Source: Thermoplasmatales archaeon
GTDB lineage: Archaea; Thermoplasmatota; JASEFT01; JAUWIS01
Length of the DNA stretch: 8,882 bases
Reading direction: 5' to 3'
NCBI GenBank assembly: GCA_030019485.1
Contig: JASEEW010000073.1
Coordinates: 1-8,882, forward strand
Shown here in pieces: positions 1 through 5,838 of this stretch (position 1 is the first letter of the stretch; the number at the start of each line of letters is the position of its first letter). The position numbers and the translations under genes were made by a program. The notes beneath the pieces were generated by a model that did no database searches, was not told where the DNA came from, and was given only the letters and a program-made list of their open reading frames with translations.

Positions 1-44
1 GTTTACAAGGCGCTTGCTAAAAAGAAAAGGCGGAAATACTCAGG

Positions 45-111
45 GCATGTGACGGAAATCGTAGAGCGATTTCCTAGCATGTTATGGAAAAATGCAAAGC
101 ATTTTTCCGTC
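45..111. repeat. Two adjacent perfect hairpins in tandem
   Basis: Two units about 32 bases apart each begin with GCATGT (45-50 and 77-82) and run into a perfect hairpin. The first has an 8-bp stem, GGAAATCG (54-61) with CGATTTCC (67-74), and a 5-base loop. The second has a 10-bp stem, GGAAAAATGC (86-95) with GCATTTTTCC (99-108), and an AAA loop. GACGGAAA (51-58) can also pair with TTTCCGTC (104-111), so an alternative outer pairing competes with both hairpins. No T run follows, so it does not look like an intrinsic terminator. It may be a dispersed palindromic repeat or a structured RNA tail of whatever lies upstream. The inverted repeats are certain; their function is unknown. Confidence 0.6.
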
Positions 112-146
112 GGATAAGAAAGGAAAGAAAAGAGCGAAGAAGGGAG

Positions 147-213
147 TTAGTAGATAGGGATCAGGGGTTAGGGGCGAACAAGTAGTCAGGGATCAGAAGT
201 TAGGGATTAGGGG
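147..213 (+). repeat. Degenerate heptamer repeat array (TYAGKRR), forward arm
   Basis: This is a run of 7-base units matching roughly T-Y-A-G-K-R-R. Units are TTAGTAG (147-153), ATAGGGA (154-160), TCAGGGG (161-167) and TTAGGGG (168-174). After an interruption come TCAGGGA (186-192), TCAGAAG (193-199), TTAGGGA (200-206) and TTAGGGG (207-213). No coding frame is supported. The same units recur inverted at 233-303 and in the same orientation between atpI and atpK at 2805-2832, so this is a repeat family of the genome rather than local slippage only. Function unknown. Confidence 0.8.
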
Positions 214-232
214 AAATGGGAAAAGAACATTG

Positions 233-303
233 TCCCTAGCTACTGGCTACTGGCCCCTAACTCCTGAATATACCCTAGCCCCCAACTACTAATCCCTAAC
301 TCC
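233..303 (-). repeat. Degenerate heptamer repeat array, inverted arm
   Basis: This is the same heptamer family in opposite orientation. Five contiguous units, TCCCTAG, CTACTGG, CTACTGG, CCCCTAA and CTCCTGA, fill 233-267. A less regular stretch follows, then CTACTAA (286-292), TCCCTAA (293-299) and CTCC (300-303). With the forward array at 147-213 and an A-rich spacer at 214-232 it forms a long imperfect inverted repeat, so a transcript across it could fold into an extended, mismatch-rich hairpin. No gene is seen here. Confidence 0.75.
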
Positions 304-360
304 TTTACCTTAAACCTTACACCTTAAACCTCTACACCTTAAACCTTATATAACCTTACT
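302..360. repeat. CCTTAAA heptamer array upstream of ahaH
   Basis: This second repeat family also has a 7-base period. Units are CCTTAAA (308-314), CCTTACA (315-321), CCTTAAA (322-328), CCTCTACA (329-336, one base longer), CCTTAAA (337-343), a longer CCTTATATAA (344-353) and CCTTACT (354-360). It abuts the preceding heptamer array and ends 15 bases before the ahaH start, so any operon promoter close to the first gene must lie in it. No coding frame is supported. Confidence 0.8.
347..353 (+). promoter_or_regulatory. Candidate TATA box for the operon
   Basis: TATATAA lies inside the CCTTAAA array and is the only TATA-like element close to the first gene. If it is an archaeal TATA box, initiation about 25 bases downstream would fall at or just before the ATG at 376, giving a leaderless or nearly leaderless mRNA. 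This fits the absence of a Shine-Dalgarno sequence before that ATG. No clear upstream BRE was recognised, and a bacterial -10 reading cannot be excluded. Weak evidence. Confidence 0.3.
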
Positions 361-375
361 ACTTTTATGAGTTGA

Positions 376-690
376 ATGGTTCAGAAAGAAATTGAGTCTG
401 TGAAGAAGGCTGAGAAGGAAGCATTGAAAAGTATAGAGGAGGCTGAGAAGAAGAAGGAATGGATGATAAAAAAGGCTGAGGAAAAAGCATCCTTGGAAAG
501 GGATATGCTTATCTCCAAGGCTAAAATAGATGGAGAAAAACTGAAAAAGAAGACAGAGGAAGAAGCAAAAAAGAATGCAGAGAACATAAAACTTGATGCG
601 GAAAAAGAAGCGAAAAGAATGGAGGGGAAAGCAAAGGAAAAAATCCCTGAAGCAGTAGATTATATTGTTAAAAAGATTATCGGAGGATAA
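376..690 (+). CDS. ahaH: A-type ATP synthase subunit H (peripheral stalk)
   Basis: This 104-residue protein is almost entirely charged, Lys/Glu/Ala-rich coiled coil, with a short hydrophobic tail ending in Ile-Ile-Gly-Gly. Size, composition and position as first gene before subunit I match archaeal subunit H, the G-like partner of subunit E. H and E form the right-handed coiled-coil peripheral stalks that hold the A1 head to subunit I. The ATG at 376 is the first possible start in frame: the ATG at 367 runs into TGA after two codons. No Shine-Dalgarno is visible, unlike several later genes of the operon. It ends 3 bases before atpI. Assignment rests on length, coiled-coil character and synteny because sequence conservation in this family is low. 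Confidence 0.85.
   Translation: MVQKEIESVKKAEKEALKSIEEAEKKKEWMIKKAEEKASLERDMLISKAKIDGEKLKKKTEEEAKKNAENIKLDAEKEAKRMEGKAKEKIPEAVDYIVKKIIGG
682..686 (+). promoter_or_regulatory. Shine-Dalgarno of atpI
   Basis: GGAGG lies 7 bases before the ATG at 694 and overlaps the last codons of ahaH. It supports this start and suggests translational coupling of H and I. Confidence 0.75.
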
Positions 691-693
691 AAA

Positions 694-2793
694 ATGTTTT
701 ACCCTGCAAGGATGAAAGAGGTTTCAATTGTTGTTCATGATGACTGGGTTGATGAGCTTGTGAAAAACCTGCATGAGTCAGAGATGGTGGAAATCACTGA
801 TATGTACAAGTCTGAGAAGGACGTAAAAGAAATATTGATGCCAGGGGAAGCAAAATCTGAGGCGGGTGAATGCGCAGCACTCGGGTTGAGAATTGGGAGA
901 ATAACCGGGATTTTAAATGAGGAAAAGCATGAAGGTTTTTTGAAAAAACTTTTTTTCCCGGTGAAAACTGAAAAATACAGGGTTAAAGTCAGGGGTGTTA
1001 AGGAAATAATAGATGATGCGAAAAAGGTGCTGGAAGATATTGAGACAAAGGTGTTAAATGCTAATGAAGCGCTTGAGAAAAACAAGGAAAAAATTGATGA
1101 ACTGATCGTTACAGAACAGCAGGTTTCATTGCTTGAGTCCCTGGATTTTGATTTGGATTTTATTGCTGAATCAGAATATGTTACAGTAAAAGCAGGTGTA
1201 ACAGAGGATATAGTAGAATTGAAAAACAGGTTGAAAGGAAAATGCGCAGCATTGTTCTCGGCATCTGTGAATGAAAAAAATGAGAAACACGCAGTTTTGA
1301 TTGTTTTTTACAAGGATGAAGAAATTGATTCAAGAAAGGTTTTCACAGAGTTTGATTTAAAACTTAAAGGCAGACCAGGAAAGGTTTTAGGGGAAATAAA
1401 AAAGGAAAAGGAGAAACTGAAAGAGGAAAACAGGGGAATAATTTCATTGTTAAAGGAGCTAAATAATAACTACGGAGAGGAACTTTTGATTTTGGATGAT
1501 GAGCTTGACATTGAGAGAAACAGGAAAGAGGTCACTGCAAGATTTGGTAAAACAGAAAGCACATCTGTTATCATTGGGTGGACACCTGCAAAAAACGAAA
1601 AGGGTTTAACCATGCTTGTTGAAGGTGTGACAAACGGTTATGCATACTGCTCATTTGCCTGGCCTAAAAAACCTGAAAAGGTTCCTGTTTACATGGACAA
1701 CCCAAGATGGGTTAAGCCTTTTGAAGCCCTTACAGAAATGTTTGCTCCTCCAAAATATGATGAGGTTGACCCGACAATGATTATAGCACCCATATTCGTC
1801 CTCTTTTTTGGTTTCATGCTTGGTGATGCAGTTTATGGTGCAATAATACTAATGATGGGGTTACTACTTCTCAGGGGTGCTGGCAGAATAAGTCCTGAAA
1901 TGAAAAACTCTTCTATTTTACTATCAGCAGTAGGTGCATCAACAATTTTCTTCGGTATTCTTCAGGGTGGGTATCTTGGTGATGTCCCAGCACGATTTTT
2001 TGGGGTTGAACCGGAATGCCTGGTTAGTGGTTTGAAAGACCCAATAACCATACTCATGATTGCATTAATTATAGGGTTGATGCATATAAACCTTGGTTTG
2101 GTTTTGGCAGCACATCAGAACTACATTAAAAAGGATTACAGCAGCATAATACAGGACCAGGTGTCATGGTGGGTTCTGCAGCCATCATTTGCAGTAATTA
2201 TTCTTCATTTTCTTGGATGGTGTTCTTTCCCATTAACAGTTGTTTATTTCGCAGGCATGGGACTTTTGTTCGGTCTTGCATTACTTATTATGAGAAAAAA
2301 AGGTCTTTTCTTCTTTGACTTCACAGGATTCATTGGAAACTGGCTTTCCTACGCAAGACTGCTTGCGCTGGGTCTGGCAACAGCAGGGATAGCAATGACA
2401 GTAAACATAATTGCCCAGATGGGACCAAAGCTCTACTCAAGAATAAACTTACCATTATCCTTAATAATCATCATAATAGGTGCGCTGCTGGGTGTTTATG
2501 GTTTAAAAAAGAAAAAGGGTATTAAATCACTGGTAATAAAAGCAGCCTGTGTTTTTCTTTTAACAGTTGGTTTATCAGTTGTTATAAAAATGCCTGTTTT
2601 GTTTGCCTTAATTGTTGGTGGAACAATATTTATTGTTGGGCATACATTCAATCTTGGAATCCAGGCGCTGGGTTCATTTGTTCACTCCCTTAGACTTCAG
2701 TATGTGGAGTTTTTCGGGCAGTTCTACTCTGGCGGGGGTAAAAAGTTTAAGCCTTTCAAAACAGATAGGAAATACACAATGGTGGAGGGATGA
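694..2793 (+). CDS. atpI: A-type ATP synthase subunit I (subunit a, ion channel stator)
   Basis: A 699-residue V-type 116-kDa-family subunit. Residues 1 to about 360 are soluble with coiled-coil stretches (the arm that contacts the peripheral stalks). From about 362 on the protein is a membrane domain with at least seven hydrophobic segments. Family signatures are FFGFMLGD near the first membrane segment, SYARLLALGLA with Arg555 as the likely essential channel arginine, and HSLRLQYVEFFGQFY with Arg667 near the C-terminus, followed by the usual GGGKKFKPF tail. Together with the K ring it forms the ion path. Two hydrophobic segments (about 588-604 and 612-629), joined by a Lys-rich loop, lie between the Arg555 helix and the C-terminal VGHTFNLG motif; this part seems longer than usual. 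The start has a Shine-Dalgarno. The next gene is 57 bases away. Confidence 0.97.
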   Translation: MFYPARMKEVSIVVHDDWVDELVKNLHESEMVEITDMYKSEKDVKEILMPGEAKSEAGECAALGLRIGRITGILNEEKHEGFLKKLFFPVKTEKYRVKVRGVKEIIDDAKKVLEDIETKVLNANEALEKNKEKIDELIVTEQQVSLLESLDFDLDFIAESEYVTVKAGVTEDIVELKNRLKGKCAALFSASVNEKNEKHAVLIVFYKDEEIDSRKVFTEFDLKLKGRPGKVLGEIKKEKEKLKEENRGIISLLKELNNNYGEELLILDDELDIERNRKEVTARFGKTESTSVIIGWTPAKNEKGLTMLVEGVTNGYAYCSFAWPKKPEKVPVYMDNPRWVKPFEALTEMFAPPKYDEVDPTMIIAPIFVLFFGFMLGDAVYGAIILMMGLLLLRGAGRISPEMKNSSILLSAVGASTIFFGILQGGYLGDVPARFFGVEPECLVSGLKDPITILMIALIIGLMHINLGLVLAAHQNYIKKDYSSIIQDQVSWWVLQPSFAVIILHFLGWCSFPLTVVYFAGMGLLFGLALLIMRKKGLFFFDFTGFIGNWLSYARLLALGLATAGIAMTVNIIAQMGPKLYSRINLPLSLIIIIIGALLGVYGLKKKKGIKSLVIKAACVFLLTVGLSVVIKMPVLFALIVGGTIFIVGHTFNLGIQALGSFVHSLRLQYVEFFGQFYSGGGKKFKPFKTDRKYTMVEG

Positions 2794-2804
2794 GATGGCA
2801 GTAG

Positions 2805-2832
2805 TTAGGGGTCAGGGGTTAGTAGTCAGGGA
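2805..2832 (+). repeat. Heptamer repeat array inside the operon (atpI-atpK gap)
   Basis: Four uninterrupted 7-base units, TTAGGGG, TCAGGGG, TTAGTAG and TCAGGGA, fill half of the only real intergenic gap of the operon. A partial unit (GCAGTAG, 2798-2804) precedes them. They match the family seen at 147-213, in the same orientation. The array begins 11 bases after the atpI stop and ends 5 bases before the atpK ribosome-binding site. Confidence 0.85.
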
Positions 2833-2837
2833 GAAAC

Positions 2838-2843
2838 GGAGGG
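2838..2843 (+). promoter_or_regulatory. Shine-Dalgarno of atpK
   Basis: GGAGGG lies 7 bases before the ATG at 2851, followed by an A-rich spacer. It favours that start over the in-frame ATG at 2860. A strong site fits the need for several K copies per enzyme, although that link is inference. Confidence 0.75.
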
Positions 2844-2850
2844 ATAAAAA

Positions 2851-3822
2851 ATGATAGGTATGGGTGCGTTTCTTGCGGCTGTTGGTGCTGGTCTGGCAAT
2901 AGGGATAAGCGCTATGGGCTCAGGGATAGGCGTGGGAATAACAGGCGCTGCTGCATCTGGTGTTGTGGCACAGAAACCTGAAAAATTTGGCATGTCATTT
3001 GTGTTTCAGGCACTGCCACAAACACAGGCGATATACGGTCTTGTAACAGCAATATTTATACTGATGGGCACAGGGCTGCTTGGTGGAGGAGCAGAAGACA
3101 TACCTGTTTCTGTTGGTCTTGTAGCAGTAGGATGCGGTCTTGCAGTTGGTTTCGCAGGACTGAGTGCTATTGGTCAGGGGATAGCAGCATCTGGCGGTAT
3201 TGGTGCAGCCGCAGAAAAGCCGGAGATGATGGGAAAAGGCATAATGTTTTCAGCATTACCTGAAACCCAGGCAATATATGGACTGGTTGTAGCAATACTG
3301 CTTATGGGTTTCTCAGGCATTCTAACAAAGGACTATGGGGTATTTTTAGAGAATGATCTGACAGCAGTAGGTTTTGTTGGTGTTGCCTGCGGTCTTGCCA
3401 TAGGCATAGCAGGACTGAGCGCAATTGGTCAGGGCATAGCATGCGCGGGTGGCATCAGTGCAACATCAGAAAAACCTGAGATGTTTGGGAAAGGCATGGT
3501 GTTTTCTGTCCTGCCGGAAACACAGGCCATATATGGGCTGGTTGTTGCAATACTGCTTATGGCATTCACAGGCATGTTCACAAAAACATTTAAGGTGGAT
3601 GTTAATCAGGGCATGGCTGTTATCGGCGCAGGCCTTGCCATAGGCATAGCAGGAATAAGCGCGATTGGTCAGGGTATAACATGCTCAGGTGCAATAGGCG
3701 CGGTATCAAGAAACCCTGATGTCATGGGTAAAGGATTAATATTTGCTGTGATGTCTGAGATATTCGCAATTTTTGCCCTGGTTGTAGCAATACTTATCAT
3801 GAAGGGTGTAGGGTTGATGTAA
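2851..3822 (+). CDS. atpK: A-type ATP synthase subunit K, four-hairpin proteolipid (rotor c-ring)
   Basis: A 323-residue proteolipid built of four tandem hairpins of about 80 residues, eight membrane helices in all; the usual K has one or two hairpins. In hairpins 2, 3 and 4 the outer helix carries the ion-binding Glu (E138, E223, E303) and the inner helix a Gln exactly 29 residues earlier (Q109, Q194, Q274). This is the spacing of Q110 and E139 in E. hirae NtpK. Hairpin 1 has Ser24 and Gln57 in those places. Thr-Gln pairs equivalent to NtpK T64-Q65 occur in hairpins 1-3 (58-59, 139-140, 224-225) but not in hairpin 4. The pattern suggests Na+ coupling with three sites per polypeptide. Its stop codon shares one base with the start of atpE (TAATG). 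Confidence 0.96.
   Translation: MIGMGAFLAAVGAGLAIGISAMGSGIGVGITGAAASGVVAQKPEKFGMSFVFQALPQTQAIYGLVTAIFILMGTGLLGGGAEDIPVSVGLVAVGCGLAVGFAGLSAIGQGIAASGGIGAAAEKPEMMGKGIMFSALPETQAIYGLVVAILLMGFSGILTKDYGVFLENDLTAVGFVGVACGLAIGIAGLSAIGQGIACAGGISATSEKPEMFGKGMVFSVLPETQAIYGLVVAILLMAFTGMFTKTFKVDVNQGMAVIGAGLAIGIAGISAIGQGITCSGAIGAVSRNPDVMGKGLIFAVMSEIFAIFALVVAILIMKGVGLM
3391..3680 (+). repeat. Direct nucleotide repeat between hairpins 3 and 4 of atpK
   Basis: The inner-helix segments of hairpins 3 and 4 are still alike in DNA. A 21-base identical block at 3394-3414 recurs at 3634-3654, exactly 240 bases (80 codons) later, inside a longer stretch of high similarity (3391-3440 against 3631-3680). Hairpins 2 and 3 are close at protein level too, sharing LPETQAIYGLVVAILLM. 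This points to internal duplication of an 80-codon unit, or gene conversion between units. Confidence 0.8.
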
Positions 3823-4400
3823 TGAACGGGGTAGATAGAATTATTGAGAGAATAAAAAAGGAATCAGAGGCAAGGGTAAAGGAAATTTTGGACAGCGCAA
3901 GCAATGAAGCAGAAAACATCAGGAAAAGAAATGAAAAAGAAACAAAAAAAATGGTTGAAAAAATAAAACAGGGACATGAAAAAGAGGCGGATGTTATAAG
4001 AAACACGGTTATATCTGGAGCGAAGATAGAGTCAAAAAGAATACGGCTGCAGGTCAGAGAAGATATTATAAACGAATGCTTCAGGAGAAGTGAAAAAAAA
4101 CTTATGAATGTGGAAGGGAAGGAGTATGAAGAATTCTTGAACAGGGGCATAAGAGAGGGGGCTGATGTTGTTGGTGAAAATGCTGCTGCAGGATGCACTG
4201 AAAAGGACATCAGGGTTGTTAAAAAAATAGCCTCAGCATTAAATGTTGCTGTTGATGAAAAATTCCTTAGCACAATAGGTGGTGTTGTCATCAGGTCAAG
4301 GGATGGAAAAATCAGGGTTGATAACACATTTGATGGAATACTCAGCAGAAACAGGGATAGATTGAGAAAAGAAGTGGCAGAAATATTGTTTGGTGGGTAA
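3822..4400 (+). CDS. atpE: A-type ATP synthase subunit E (peripheral stalk)
   Basis: A 192-residue protein. Residues 1 to about 75 are a highly charged helical stretch (Lys/Glu/Arg-rich, with heptad-like spacing), the part expected to pair with subunit H. The C-terminal half is a compact mixed domain with the family-like segment GGVVIRSRDGKIRVDNTFDGIL, near the residues that cap the A1 head; it is followed by a short helix. Length is typical for the family (about 190-200). The start ATG overlaps the atpK stop by one base, so translation is probably coupled; no strong Shine-Dalgarno is seen. The gene ends directly against atpC with no spacer. Confidence 0.93.
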   Translation: MNGVDRIIERIKKESEARVKEILDSASNEAENIRKRNEKETKKMVEKIKQGHEKEADVIRNTVISGAKIESKRIRLQVREDIINECFRRSEKKLMNVEGKEYEEFLNRGIREGADVVGENAAAGCTEKDIRVVKKIASALNVAVDEKFLSTIGGVVIRSRDGKIRVDNTFDGILSRNRDRLRKEVAEILFGG

Positions 4401-5516
4401 ATGTTTGGACTGGATAACAGCACAGTGATAGTCTTCGGCATTGTTGGTGTAGCAGTGCTGATCCTGATTATATTATTCATGTCGTATTACAGGACCATTA
4501 CCGCAATAGCAAACTTTGCCTACCCAAATGCTAAACTGAAAGCCATAGGAAACCCTTTCATAAACAAGGAAAGGCTTCTTGCTCTTCTGGAATCAAGGTC
4601 TGTTTCTGAGGTTTTGTCAAAGATAGAGGCAGAGGGATACAAAATTGAAAATGGGGATGTTGAGTACTCATTGGACAAAACACTCATCAGCCATATGGAA
4701 AACCTGGTTCGTTCTGTTCCTGAGGGAATCATGCCGTTGTTTAACGCATATCTGACAAAGTTTGATGCGGAGCAGCTCAAAAACATAATCAGAATGAAAA
4801 ATAGTGGTGTTAGGAAGGAGTATATCCTGAAAAAGGTGTTGCCAGTGAAAAATCTTACACCCGAGCTAATCTCCGAACTTGCTGATGCCAGGGATGTTGA
4901 AACAATGGTACCAATGCTGAAAGAAACAGATTTTAATGATGCTTTTAAAACTGAGACTTATGATCCTGTTGAACTGGAAAGAATGCTGGACAAATATGTT
5001 TATGAAAAACTCAGAGCCTCAACCCTCAGGGTTGATGTTGATGTTGCACCCTGTGTTTCTGTGTTTGTTGGAAGATATGCTGATATTATGAACCTGAAGA
5101 TTCTCATCAGGTCCAAGAAAATGGGTTATAGACCCGATGTGATAGAAACCCTTCTAATTGGGAAAGGCAGGGAACTGGCAGAATGGAAACTGCATGAAAT
5201 AGCCTTAACAACAAATATTCAGGAAATCATATCAGAGACTGAAGGGACAGCATATGCCCAGTCCCTCAAGGAGGCCCTACCTGATTATGAGAAAACAGGG
5301 AGTGTTCACCCTTTTGAAGCAGCGCTTGACAGGCGTATGCTGAAAATGGTGTCAGCACTTTCAGTTGAGCATGGGCTCACAGCAGGACCGCCTATTAGGT
5401 TTGCTGTTGGAAAAGAATATGAAATCAGGAATATTAATGCAATAATTAAAGGTATTTCTGAAGGGGTGTCACCAGAGAAAATTAAACCATTATTGATAAC
5501 GGAGGAGGTATTATGA
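4401..5516 (+). CDS. atpC: A-type ATP synthase subunit C (rotor-ring connector) with N-terminal membrane segment
   Basis: A 371-residue member of the V-ATPase subunit d/AC39 family, which sits as a funnel on the K ring and receives the central rotor. The body starts with FAYPNAKLKAI, matching the usual YAYxNAR-like opening of the family, and continues as an all-helical repeat protein (for example LEKMLDKYVY-like and MNLKILIRSKKMG segments). Before this opening lies an extra hydrophobic helix, about residues 8-27, rich in Ile, Val and Leu. Such a segment is absent from the soluble Thermus-type C; from memory some methanogen C subunits have one. The first base of the gene follows the atpE stop. 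A later start at the ATG encoding MSYYRT would drop the helix but has no ribosome-binding site. It overlaps atpF by 4 bases. Confidence 0.94.
   Translation: MFGLDNSTVIVFGIVGVAVLILIILFMSYYRTITAIANFAYPNAKLKAIGNPFINKERLLALLESRSVSEVLSKIEAEGYKIENGDVEYSLDKTLISHMENLVRSVPEGIMPLFNAYLTKFDAEQLKNIIRMKNSGVRKEYILKKVLPVKNLTPELISELADARDVETMVPMLKETDFNDAFKTETYDPVELERMLDKYVYEKLRASTLRVDVDVAPCVSVFVGRYADIMNLKILIRSKKMGYRPDVIETLLIGKGRELAEWKLHEIALTTNIQEIISETEGTAYAQSLKEALPDYEKTGSVHPFEAALDRRMLKMVSALSVEHGLTAGPPIRFAVGKEYEIRNINAIIKGISEGVSPEKIKPLLITEEVL
5501..5508 (+). promoter_or_regulatory. Shine-Dalgarno of atpF
   Basis: GGAGGAGG lies within the last codons of atpC, 4 bases before the ATG at 5513 (7 from its first GGAGG). 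Together with the ATGA stop-start overlap it fixes the atpF start and indicates coupled translation. Confidence 0.8.
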
Positions 5517-5836
5517 TAGCAGTTATAGGTGACAGGGATACAGTGATTGGTTTTGCGCTCTCAGGCGTTAAAAATGGAAGGGTTGCGGAAAACAAGGAAG
5601 AGGCAAAGGATGCTTTGAAAGAATTCATGGAAACACCAAATATCGGGATAGTGATAATAACAGAAAAAGTTGCTGAGCTAATCAGGAAAGAACTGGATAA
5701 CTGGAAAAATCAGAAAACACTCTACCCTGTTATTGTTGAGATACCTGATAAAAAAGGGGTTATGGAAAGAGAGGACCGTATTGAGAAGATAATCAGAAGG
5801 GCGGTGGGTGTTGTGCCTGAGGAGTTGAGGGGATAA
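5513..5836 (+). CDS. atpF: A-type ATP synthase subunit F (central rotor)
   Basis: A 107-residue protein of normal family length (about 100). It opens with the family signature IAVIGDRDTVIGFALSGV, the first strand and helix of the Rossmann-like fold. It continues through NIGIVIITEKVAELIR and YPVIVEIPDKKG, and ends in a helical tail (IEKIIRRAVGV) that would reach along subunit D into the A1 head. F with D forms the central shaft that transmits rotation between the K ring and the catalytic sites; subunit D is not in the window. Start and stop overlap atpC by 4 bases, and atpA begins 2 bases after its stop. Confidence 0.96.
   Translation: MIAVIGDRDTVIGFALSGVKNGRVAENKEEAKDALKEFMETPNIGIVIITEKVAELIRKELDNWKNQKTLYPVIVEIPDKKGVMEREDRIEKIIRRAVGVVPEELRG
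5827..5832 (+). promoter_or_regulatory. Shine-Dalgarno of atpA
   Basis: GAGGGG, inside the end of atpF and 6 bases before the ATG at 5839, supports that start. The protein then begins at the conserved GVITRIAGPVV strand. Confidence 0.65.
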
Positions 5837-5838
5837 AT

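Noticed and set aside
86..115. Intrinsic terminator at the second hairpin
   Set aside because: The perfect stem is followed by GTCGGATAAG, with no T run.
1..117. Open frame from the window start to TAA at 115-117 (38 codons), possible 3' end of an upstream gene
   Set aside because: It has no recognisable domain, and its second half consists of two perfect hairpins, which fits noncoding DNA better. The upstream part is missing, so it cannot be decided.
147..360. CRISPR array or telomere-like repeat
   Set aside because: The repeats are 7 bases with no unique spacers of 25-40 bases, so not CRISPR. TTAGGG-like words occur, but in a degenerate mixed array upstream of a gene, so a telomere is not supported.
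735..1085. Minus-strand 116-codon open frame inside atpI
   Set aside because: It is Ser/Phe-rich antisense of the Lys/Glu-rich N-terminal arm of subunit I, with no independent support.
2612..2854. Plus-strand 80-codon open frame over the end of atpI, the heptamers and the atpK start
   Set aside because: It lies mostly out of frame inside conserved atpI sequence; its tail is just translated heptamer repeat.
3797..4480. Long open frame on the minus strand (227 codons) opposite atpE
   Set aside because: It is a Ser/Phe-rich shadow of the Lys/Glu-rich coding strand of a well-supported subunit E, with no domain and no ribosome-binding site of its own.
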